From a virus, in IMG/VR virus record IMGVR_UViG_3300045996_000738, positions 1-22,075 of that record: a DNA stretch of 22,075 bases, one strand, 5' to 3'. How positions within the stretch are numbered: position 1 is the first letter of the stretch; the number at the start of each line of letters is the position of its first letter. Below the pieces are notes generated by a model. The model did no database searches and was not told the origin of the DNA. It saw only the letters and a list, made by a program, of their open reading frames with translations. Shown here in pieces: positions 1-9,100 of this stretch. The position numbers and the translations under genes were made by a program.

Positions 1-2102
1 CCGTGCCAGCGGTCATAGCTGGCAACCGACACGACGGCCTCGTCCCAGTCCGGCCTACGAATGCGGAAGATGCCGTCCCGCGATACGAACCCCGCGTAGC
101 CGCCCTGCTGTATCACCTCGTCCATGACGGTGTGCAGGACGCGGCTCTGGAACCAGGCGAAGGGCAGGACCTCTTCCATGGCCTCGAAGCTACGCAGGCC
201 CAGGTCGATGCTGGCAACGCTGAACACCTCGGCCATGACGCTCGACAGAGGATAGTCGACCAGCATAGGCGTGGTGACATCGCGCTGCTGCGCCCAGGCC
301 CAGCGGTCCTTTGCCGATATGGAGACCTGCCGTGGCCCGGATAGGGCCGGGGTCAGGGACAGCGAGTCGATCGTCCCGCGGAAGAGGTAATAGGAGGAGA
401 CGAGATCGGTTTCGGGCGAGCGGTAGACAGCCAGTACATCGATGGCCCGGCCGGGCTTGAAGTTTCCTTGGTGATAGCTGGTGACCAGGGGAGAGAAGCG
501 GCCGTCCGTGTTGTCGATTTCGATGTCCAGAACGCCGGCCTGCATCCCGTCCGGGTAGGCCCCCAGCCGCCTGGAAATCGCGAATCTGAGAATGTGATCG
601 TCTATCCGCCAGACACTGGTCGGCGAGATGTGGACCAGGATCGGGAAAGCCAGCTCCTCGCGTCCGAGCTGCCCCGCCCCAGCGCTGATGAAGGATGGCA
701 GGGAGGCGCTAAGGCTGCCGACCACCCCGACGTAGAAGTCGGCGGCGTCAATGAGCGAGATCGACTCGGCCGCCACGCCCTCGGTCTCGAGCTCGCCCGC
801 GCCCTCGGCCAGGGCCTCGAAAAGCTCCTCGTCATCGTACTCGATGAACCCCTGGTCGCTTGCCGCCAGGCTGTCCGATATAGCCCCGTCAGTCTCGAGA
901 TCGCCCTCGGTTGCGTCGGAGATTGCCCTTGAGTCGCTGATTGAAACGTCATAAGTCGCCAGCGGAAAGTCGAGCGCGAGCAGGTAGAGCCCGAAGTCCG
1001 AGTGCCTGACAATCGCACTCGTCTGGGCCGCTCGGGCGTAGGTCTGAAAGACATGATCGCCCTGCGTAAACTGCATCAGGCGCAGCTTGCCGTAAGAGCG
1101 TTCTGGTTCGTAAGGCCCTGAGTTGCTGGCCCCGTGCTCGATGATGCTGTCTAGCTCGTTGCCATCATCGAGGAGCTTGATTTCGGCATTGCCCGCGCCG
1201 CTGCTCATGTCGGCCATGACGACGCCGAGCTCGACAAGCAGATAGTCGACCGGGCCGCAGTTCGCGTTCAGCTCGTTGATCAGCACGTCGCTGGTGCCGT
1301 CTGTAGAGCCGGTAATCGTGCCCGGAAAGCGCTCCTCGTTGTACTGGAACTGCTCGGACACGCTCAGGTCGAGAGCGAGGATGTAGCCCTGCTTGAGCGA
1401 GACGGTGCTGCCGCCCGTGGCCCGCCATTGCATATCGAAGGCGGCGGCGGCTCCCGAGTAGTATCGGCCGCCGAAGAACGGCCTGTGTTCGTTGGCCCCG
1501 ACCGCCGCGCCGCGGATCGGCGAGATGTTGCTGAAGCTCGTGCCGCCGATCCGGCCGCGCACGTCGAGCGCGCCGCTGGAACCGACGGTTGGGATGCCGT
1601 TGCCCGAGAACAGGAGCAGCCAATCTCCGGCCGGCAGATTGGAGCCTAGATTGACCCGATCAGCGAAGGAGCTGGAAGTCGTGGTGGGCGTCGTGTCGAC
1701 CGTTGGCGCCCATTTGTCAGTGGCTAGAAGCTGGATGCGGCTGAGCTGGACATCGGCCAGGCCGAGCGTCATCGTGACCGCGTCGACATAATACTTGAAC
1801 GTGAAAATCTTGGGGGTCGAGGCGCCCGGGTTCGAGAAAATGAAGAAATACGTAAAGTTGTTGTTCCTATCGACCTCCTCGGCGTGAGGCGTGATCCCGC
1901 AAGCCAGGAAGGTCGTCGTTCCGTCACTTACCTCAAAGCGGGCGCGACTTGTGGCATTGTTGACGTCCCAGGTGCCGTTGACCGTGATGAGGTAGTCGGT
2001 CAGCGCGGCGGCCGTAAAGGGAAGCGACGCCTTCGTTGCCGGCGTCGTCGTCGCGTTGGTAGTCCGTGCGAGAGCCTCGACGGAGCTGCGGGCGCGAGGC
2101 AT
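1..2102 (-). CDS. Hub-like minor tail / baseplate protein (C-terminus cut by window edge)
   Basis: An uninterrupted minus-strand reading frame of 700 codons runs from ATG at 2102 past the left edge; I translated it directly and found no stop. Residues 1 to about 370 are beta-rich and Thr/Gly/Ser-rich, like tail appendage sandwiches. Residues about 380-450 form an Asp/Glu/Ser-rich low-complexity linker (ISDSRAISDA, YDDEELFEALAEG). From about residue 480 the sequence fits the siphophage tail-hub pattern: GVLDIEIDNTDGRFSP, then LFRGTIDSLSL, VSISAKDRWAWAQ and a helical segment containing HTVMDEVIQQGGYAGF. That IDNxDGRFSP / GxID / SAxDR order is typical of tail proteins encoded after the tape measure. 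The start lies three bases after the TAG of the upstream minor tail gene and lacks a clear Shine-Dalgarno, so translational coupling is likely. The hub role is inferred; that the frame is coding is nearly certain. Confidence 0.85.
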   Translation of the reverse strand, partial: MPRARSSVEALARTTNATTTPATKASLPFTAAALTDYLITVNGTWDVNNATSRARFEVSDGTTTFLACGITPHAEEVDRNNNFTYFFIFSNPGASTPKIFTFKYYVDAVTMTLGLADVQLSRIQLLATDKWAPTVDTTPTTTSSSFADRVNLGSNLPAGDWLLLFSGNGIPTVGSSGALDVRGRIGGTSFSNISPIRGAAVGANEHRPFFGGRYYSGAAAAFDMQWRATGGSTVSLKQGYILALDLSVSEQFQYNEERFPGTITGSTDGTSDVLINELNANCGPVDYLLVELGVVMADMSSGAGNAEIKLLDDGNELDSIIEHGASNSGPYEPERSYGKLRLMQFTQGDHVFQTYARAAQTSAIVRHSDFGLYLLALDFPLATYDVSISDSRAISDATEGDLETDGAISDSLAASDQGFIEYDDEELFEALAEGAGELETEGVAAESISLIDAADFYVGVVGSLSASLPSFISAGAGQLGREELAFPILVHISPTSVWRIDDHILRFAISRRLGAYPDGMQAGVLDIEIDNTDGRFSPLVTSYHQGNFKPGRAIDVLAVYRSPETDLVSSYYLFRGTIDSLSLTPALSGPRQVSISAKDRWAWAQQRDVTTPMLVDYPLSSVMAEVFSVASIDLGLRSFEAMEEVLPFAWFQSRVLHTVMDEVIQQGGYAGFVSRDGIFRIRRPDWDEAVVSVASYDRWH

Positions 2103-2105
2103 GTT

Positions 2106-2705
2106 CTAGGTTAGGGTGTACGTAACCCGGCCGCGCAGCGTGTCCCCGGTAACTACCGCCCGCGCTATGGCGAAGTCGGTTGCGTTAATCAGCTGCCCGG
2201 AGGTCCCGGCCTTGGTCGAGTTGTTCCAGACCGCCATACCAGGGACATTGTAGCTCGCCGTGATCGTGAAGATCGCCTTACTGTTCACGTTCGAGATCGT
2301 CCCGCCACTCGCCGTCCCGAACAGGACTTGGGGCCGGGTGCCTTGGGAGTAGATGTTGGGCTCGGTCCACGAGGCATGGGACGCGGCTGTATCGGCCGCC
2401 ACCGCCGTCCCGCTCGACTTGAGGGCCATGTAATAGGCCGCGGTGAAGCCGGAGGCGGCGAAAGCCTTGTCCAGGATCTCGTTCCGCCCCTGCGTCACGA
2501 CGAGGTTCTGCCGCTCGATCTCCCAGACGAGCTCGCTGAGCCGGTCGATCTCATGCTGATAGGACTGCGCCAACAGCACTTGGCCGGCCGCATCGGCTCC
2601 CGCCATCAACCGCTGGAGTTCGAGAACATCACCGAGCTTGCCCTGGCGCGGCTGCCAGTGCTCGACCCCGAAGAAGCCGCGTAGGCCGATCCGATCAACG
2701 GGCAC
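2106..2705 (-). CDS. Minor tail protein with helical stalk and beta-rich C-terminal domain
   Basis: This encodes 199 residues. I chose the GTG at 2705 over an upstream ATG at 2819, because the longer form would overlap the preceding gene by over 110 bases with Arg/Ser-rich out-of-frame translation, and GGAG lies 7 bases before the GTG. The N-terminus (MPVDRIGLRGFFG) leads into a helical, probably coiled-coil segment at residues 15-75 (LGDVLELQRLMAG, HEIDRLSELVWEIERQN). Residues about 95-199 are beta-rich with SHASWTE, RPQVLFG and a closing GDTLRGRVTYTLT, resembling small tail-fibre or tip domains of siphophages. The gene sits between another small tail gene and the hub-like gene. It may be a fibre or a tip-complex subunit; the receptor is unknown. 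Confidence 0.7.
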   Translation of the reverse strand: MPVDRIGLRGFFGVEHWQPRQGKLGDVLELQRLMAGADAAGQVLLAQSYQHEIDRLSELVWEIERQNLVVTQGRNEILDKAFAASGFTAAYYMALKSSGTAVAADTAASHASWTEPNIYSQGTRPQVLFGTASGGTISNVNSKAIFTITASYNVPGMAVWNNSTKAGTSGQLINATDFAIARAVVTGDTLRGRVTYTLT

Positions 2706-2706
2706 G

Positions 2707-3135
2707 TCAGTTCTCCATCGGCGCGAACATGACCCAGCTCGCAATGATGACCGGCTGGCCCACGCTAACGTTTGCCTGCTCCACGACGAGCTGGCCGTCG
2801 CCAGGTAGGGCGCTCTCAAGGATCACCTTACCGTCGAACACCGTGACATTGCCAGAAGAGGTCGAGACCCTGAACCAACCCGCCGTGCCGTTCGACAATC
2901 CCAGCCTTTCCTCACCGAGGGAATAAGCGCTGGCGATCGAGCCGGAGCCGACTGAAGCGGCAGCTCCAAAGGCTGGCGACGGGAGGGTGATCGACGCCAG
3001 GAGAGTGCCCGTGGCGGCGTCGGCCGCGCTCGGCGGCTGCGCCCCGTCGTAGATACGGAGTGTCCCCCCGTTGAGCTTCGAGAGGAGACCGTCAAGGGCC
3101 GCTCGAGTACCAAGAGCCGCAACCCGCAACGTCAC
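2707..3135 (-). CDS. Small tail protein of unknown function after the tape measure
   Basis: This encodes 142 residues. The start is GTG at 3135, overlapping the tape-measure stop as GTGA, which implies coupled translation. The first 30 residues (RAALDGLLSKLNGGTLRIYDG) look helical then beta. The rest is Gly/Ser/Ala/Val-rich beta sequence (GSGSIASAYSL, GTAGWFRVSTSSGNVTVFDG, IIASWVMFAP). That composition and the place directly after the tape measure fit a minor tail or tail-tip protein, but I recognise no named family. The stop TGA lies 2 bases before the GTG of the next tail gene, so the small genes here behave as one translationally coupled group. Confidence 0.7.
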   Translation of the reverse strand: MTLRVAALGTRAALDGLLSKLNGGTLRIYDGAQPPSAADAATGTLLASITLPSPAFGAAASVGSGSIASAYSLGEERLGLSNGTAGWFRVSTSSGNVTVFDGKVILESALPGDGQLVVEQANVSVGQPVIIASWVMFAPMEN

Positions 3136-6100
3136 GCTATGGCCCTCCCCTTCAGCCGCCTGGCCTCGGTCTCGAGCTGGCGGGTCAGGTCGCGCGCGAA
3201 CTGCCGCTGCGTCGTCTGTCCGCCAACGTAGACCGGCTGCTGCATGATGATGGTCCCGCCAGAACCGCGCGCTGCGGTACCCCGCAACCGGCCGCCAGCT
3301 CCAACCCGCACGTCGTCCATCCGCCTCTCAAACTGAGCCGCCGCGCTTCTACGCTGTTCGCTGACGCCGACCGCCCGGCGCTCCAGGTCGAGCCCGCCGG
3401 ACACGCCCTCCCTTGCCGCGTTCGCCACCTGTGGCCCGACCCCGGCGAGCTGGTAAGCTGCATCCTGGATTGCGCTCGTGTCCATGCTGTTGATGGCCTG
3501 GAGGAGCGGCCCGTACTGACCAGAGGCTCGCCGGTTGATGATCCACTCGCCCATCTGGGCAATGATAGGCACGTCGCCGGGCCGCATGTCGGAATAGGCG
3601 CGGGTCTTCTTGCCGCTGCCGGCCGGCTGCCCCGTGTGGTGTACGGCCACCTCGCCGCCGACCACGCCACCGCTGTGGAACAGCCCGCCGATAGCGTCGC
3701 CGATGCCGCTGCCGATACTCTTAATACCGCCGCCTATGCCGCCGAGTATGCTGCGCGCCGACGAGGCGGCCGAGCTGGCGGCCGAGACGATCCCGCTGAA
3801 CGTCGTCCTGACCGTGCTCACCATGGTCGACGCCGCGGAGACCACGCCCGAGAAGATCGTGCGGATGCTCGAGGCCATGCCTGAGAATAGGGAGATCGTC
3901 GCGCTGACCATCGAGCGCGCGGCCGACAGCACGCCGCTCAGCATGGCCTGAATAGCGCTCACGATTTGCTGTAGAGCGGTCCGAAGCCAGCCCATGAAGG
4001 TGGTGAAGGCGCTCTGCAGGCCGCTCAGCATGGACCGCCAGTTGGTGCCCATGAGGAGGAAGGCGGCGCCGGCCGCGGCTGCCACGTAGGGGAAGGCGGC
4101 GGCAGCGACAGTCTGCCAGCCGGACACGGCCGTGGTCAGGCTGGAGAAGACGCCCGTACCGGTGCTGCCCACCGTAGTCAGCGCGCTGGTAGCGGTGGCC
4201 CCGGCGGCATTGCCAGCCTGGCCCATTTTGCTGAAGGCGGCGGTCGAGGTGCTGCCCAGAACGTTGAAAACGCTGCTCGAGGTCGAGCCGATGCCGGTAA
4301 GGTAGGTGAATAGGGACCGACCGGCGCCGGCGATAAAGGAGGTGATTTCCTTGGCAATGACGTTGGCGAATATCTGTTTGAAGTAAGCCCCTAGATTGTC
4401 GAGCTCGAACTTGCCCGTCATGACGAAGTCGGAGATGCCCTTCTCTAGATCGGTGAACACCTGCTTGCCGATCGCCTCGAAAGTCTTGAACCGGTTCGAG
4501 GCGTCGTTGACGAAGGCCGTCATGCCGGCTTGCAGGCCGGCAAAGGCCGACCTGGACTTGGCGACCTCGGCGTTGAGCTGAGCCATCGCCTGCTGGGCCT
4601 TGGCCATCTCCTGGCTGCCGACCGCGCCCATCTGTTGATAGCGGGTAATGATCTCCTGGATCGCGACAGCCTGTTCCCGCGCGGTCAAGCTGGTGTTCTT
4701 CATGACCGCGTTGATCTGCGTGTTCATGGCTTCACCGGAAGCTTTCGCAGCCGCGGTGAGCTGGTCGAGCGCTGCCTTGGCTTGGTCGATCGGGGCCTTT
4801 ACCTGGGTCATCCCGTTGTAGGACGCGATCAGGGCCTCAACCTGGGTCTTCTGCTGCTGGATCGTGAGCGTCGTGTTGTTCATGACCTGGCCTAAGCCGG
4901 TCACGAGCTGCTGCGTTGCGGTGAGCTTTACAATTTCAGCGGTGACCGTTCGTGCGGCGGCACCACCCTGTTCGCCCATCTGTAGAAGTGCGGTCTTGAG
5001 CTGTTCGAGAGCGGCGATCTTCTGCGTTGTGCCCCAATCCTTATTCTTGATTTCCTCCACGATCTTTGTAGTTGCCGCGGTTGCTGCCGCTGACATTTCA
5101 GCAAACTTCTTGATTGCCGGGTCAACTCCAAGGGAGACCTTCAACCCGATCTGAGCAGCCATGCCCTCCAGGTTTGTATTGACGGCCAGGACCATCTTCT
5201 TGATCTCGGCGTCAACCTTGGTCGCCATGTCCGTCGCAGCCTTGGCGACGCCGGCCCCCATGGTGTTAGCGGCGGTGGTTGCGCCAGTCGACATTCTCCC
5301 CATTTCACCCGTTACCCTGTCGGCAGCCCCCGCCACCGCCAGTGTCATTCCGCCAGACATCTGCTCGGCCGCCCGCAGAGCCCCGGTCGACATGCCCGTG
5401 ACCTGCTGGACGGTTTGGGTGTTCATCGTTTGAAACGACTGACCTACCTTGCCGGCCATCGTGGCAACGGTGGTCGGGACGGTAGTGGTCAGATGGTTCC
5501 AGGTCGCGAGGGCCGGGGTAACGAGCAGGTCGAGCTCGCGTAGCACTTGGCTCTTGAGGTTAACGAACTCTTGCGTGACCCCGGCAACGCCGTTGGTCGA
5601 GATATTCTTGATGCTCTGCCAAGCAGAGGTAATCCCGTTGATAACAGACGTGAATGGAGCAAGCGCGATGCTAACAAGGGTTGGCCCCCACGAGCGGACT
5701 AAGTCCAGAATACCGGAAAGCCCCGAGCCAAAGCCTGTGCGCCAGGTAGTTAGAGCCGTCTGAATTCCGTTGGTGATATTTGTGAAGGTCTGGCTGAAAT
5801 TGGTGATCAGCGTGTTTCCCCACTGCTGGACTGTCGTCACAACAGTGGCGAGGCCGGTGCCTATCGCCTGCGCCCAGGACTGCACTTTGGTCGTGATCGC
5901 CGTCGTGATCTCAGTCCACGACGTAGTCACGGTGGTAACGAGGGTCTGCCCCCAGGTACTGATTGCCTGCACAACCGACGAGAGGCCGCTGGCTATCGCC
6001 TGAGCCCACCCCTGCACGCGAGTTGTGATCGCGGTGGTAACGCTCTCCCAAGCCTGCGCCGCACTGGTAACAAGCTGCTGGCCCCAGGAGGCTATGGCCT

Positions 6101-9100
6101 GGACGACAGCGCTTAGCCCTGACTGGATCGCCTGTGCCCAGCCCTGGACACGAGTGGTGATCGCTGTGGTAACGCTTGTCCACGCGGCCGTCGCGGCCGT
6201 GACGAGTTGCTGGCCCCACGAGGTGACCGCCTGCACAACGGCGCTAAGGCCGCCGGCAATCGCCTGCCCCCAGCTCTGAACCTTGGTTGTGATGGCGGTG
6301 GTGACCGCGGTCCAGGCCGTCGTGACCGCTTGGACAAGCTGCTGCCCCCAAGCCGAAAGCGCCTGCGCGACGGCCGCTAGCCCGGCCTGAATAGCCTGTG
6401 GCCACCCCTGCACGCGCGTGGTGATAGCTGTGGTTACGGAGGTCCAAGCCGTCGTGACCGCCTGGACGAGCTGAGAACCCCAAGACTGGAGGGCCTGAGC
6501 TACTGCCGTAAGGCCACCTTGAATGGCCGCCGGCCAACCTTGGACTCTGGTCGTGATTGCCGTCGTGACGCTCGTCCATGCCGTCGTAACCGCGGTGACG
6601 AGCTGCGAGCCCCAAGAGCTCAGGGCCTGGGCCACAGCGGCCAAGCCGCTCTGGATTGCCTGCGGCCAGGTCTGCACCCGGGTAGTGATCGCGGTCGTGA
6701 CCGTCGTCCACGCGGCAGTCACCGCCGCAACGAGCTGGGCCCCCCAGTTCGAGAGCGCCTGCGCCACGGCGGTGAGCCCGCCGGCGATCGCCGATGGCCA
6801 GCCCTGAACCCTCGACACCAGAGCCGTGGTCCATTCCGTGGCCCGGGTCGTGATCGTGGTGGCAATCGTGCCGGCCCAGGTGCCAATCGAGCTCAAGACA
6901 GCCGCGAGCCCGCCAGCGATGGACTGCGCCCAGCCCTGAACCCGGGTAACCAGGGCGGTCGTCCAGCCGGTCGTCGAGGCGGTAACGGAGGTGGTGCCTT
7001 GCTGGCCCCACCCTGCAATTGCCCCGATGACCGCGGCGAGACCTCCGCCTATAGCCTGCGCCCAGCCCTGCACGCGAGCGACGAGCGCGGTAGTCCACTC
7101 AGTGGCCTTGGTCGTGATAGTCGTGGCGACCTGGCTGGCCCACGTGCCGACCGCGGTCACCACCGCAGCCAGGCCGCCCGCGATCGAAGAGGCCCACCCG
7201 GTCACCTTCGAGACCAGCGCCGTCGTCCATTCCCCGGCCTTGGTGGCAACCGTCGTCGCGACTGTTCCTGCCCAGGTCGTGACCGCCGACACCACGGCGG
7301 CCAGCCCCGAACCAATCGAGGCGGCCCAGCTTTGGACTTTGCCGACCAGGGCCGTGGTCCACTCGCCCGCCTTGGTGGCCACGGTGGTAGCAATCGTCCC
7401 GGCCCAGGTGGTGATCGAGGAAATAACGGCCGCCAAACCGCTCGCAATCGACGACGCCCAGCCCGTCACCTTGGCGACCAGAGCACTGGTCCATTCCCCG
7501 GCCTTCGTCGCGATGGTACTGGCAACCTGCCCAGCCCAGGTCGTCACGGCCGAGATCACCGCGGCCAGGCTGCTGCCGATGGATGATGCCCAGCCCTGGA
7601 CCTTGGAGACGAGCGCGGCCGTCCACTCGCCTGCTTTGGTCGCGATGGTCGAGGCAACCTGACCGGCCCAGGTGCCGATGGCCGACACCACGGCGGCTAG
7701 GCCACTAGCTATCGACGATGCCCAGCCCGATACCCTGGCAACAAGCGCCGAGCTCCACTCGCCTGCCTTGGTCGTCACCGTAGTAGCGATTTGACCTGCC
7801 CAGGTCGTCACGGCGCTGATCACGGCCGCAAGCCCTGAGCCAATCGAGCTGGCCCAGCCGCTGACGCCGGCGACGACAGCAGTTGTCCACTCCTTCGCTT
7901 TCTGGGTTATCGTGCTAAGAACTGACCCACCCCAGGTCGTGAAGGTCGAAAAGAGCGATGAAAGGGCGCTGCCGATAGCCGGCAGCCACGACTGAATCGA
8001 CGCCCCACCGACCGGCGTGATTTTGGCCCATATCGCGGTGATGGCGGACCAGAGCTGCTGGCCCCACGTTCCGAACGTCGAGAAGATCGATGCCAAAGCG
8101 CCGGTGATAGCCGGTCCCCAGGCCTGGATCGATATGCCACCGATAGGCGTAATCTTGGCCCAGATGCCGGATACCGTGTTGAGGAGATTCTGGCCCCAGG
8201 CGACGAAGGAGTTGACGATATTCTGCAAACCGGGCGGCAGCGACGACAGCAGTAGGCTGACGAAGTTCTTGGCGATCGCCACCATGCCGGAGAACGTGCC
8301 GTCCCAGTCCTTCGCCAGCGCCCCGAAAATGGTCTTCAGATTGGTGAACACCGCAGCGAGCTGCGGCCCGTAGGCGACGGCGAGGGCGGCCGCGGCCGCC
8401 GTGAAGGCGACGATCACGGCGATAGTCGCCCCGATCGGCGTGGCCAGGGCTGCAACCGCCGTCGCGAGCGTGCCCAGAATGATCAGCACCGGTCCGGCCG
8501 CGACCGCGATGCCCGCGATCGTGAAGCCCATCTTCAGAATCATCGGGTCGGCCTTCGACACCCAGTCAATGAAGGCAGCGCCCTTGCGGACCATGTCCTC
8601 GAAGAATTTGCCGATGCCAGATCCGTAGATGGCGAGGCTCAGGTTCTCGACCGCGCCGGTTAGCTGGTCCCAAGCGCCGCTCATGCCCTTCTGGGCTAGA
8701 GTGTTTGCGACGGTAGACGCCTTGACGTCGTTGATCCCGCGCACCGTCTCGGCGTAAATCGCGGGGCCTTTGCTGGCGATTGCCAGAGCCGCGTCCTGCG
8801 CGTCTGCGCCGAAGATAATCGCCGCCGAGGCCGTCTTCTGTTTTTCCGACAGGTTCCCGAAAGCGCCAGAAAGCTGCCCGGCTATCGCGTTCATCGGCAG
8901 CATCTTGCCCGAAGCGTCGAATACGTTGATGCCGAGCCTTTCCATCTCGGCCTTTGCCGCGCTCGTCGGGCTCGCAAGCCGGGTGAACATCGTGCCCAGC
9001 GACGTGCCGGCTTTCTCACCCGAGGCGAAGTTGGGCGAGATCGTCGCGATGGTTGCGATAAATTCCTCGAAGGTCAGCCCGGCTTGGGCGGCCGAGGTGC

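Noticed and set aside
602-1623. Two minus-strand frames (602-1054 and 1165-1623) in the left region.
   Set aside because: They are Arg/Ser- or Arg/Ala-rich out-of-frame readings inside the continuous 700-codon hub-like gene, whose own frame has proper protein composition.
2706-2819. Upstream ATG at 2819 as start of the minor tail protein.
   Set aside because: It would add an Arg/Ser/Trp-rich stretch fully overlapping the preceding gene, whereas GTG at 2705 has GGAG nearby and sits just after the stop.
6519-7586. 355-codon plus-strand and 284-codon minus-strand alternative frames across the tape-measure repeats.
   Set aside because: Their periodic Arg/Gly/Asp-rich sequences are off-frame readings of the 132-base repeats, so they inherit repeats without being genes.
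5751-7862. Regularly spaced repeats that could suggest a CRISPR array or minisatellite.
   Set aside because: There are no identical 25-40-base repeats with unique spacers; the 132-base period is coding, in frame and diverged at the DNA level.
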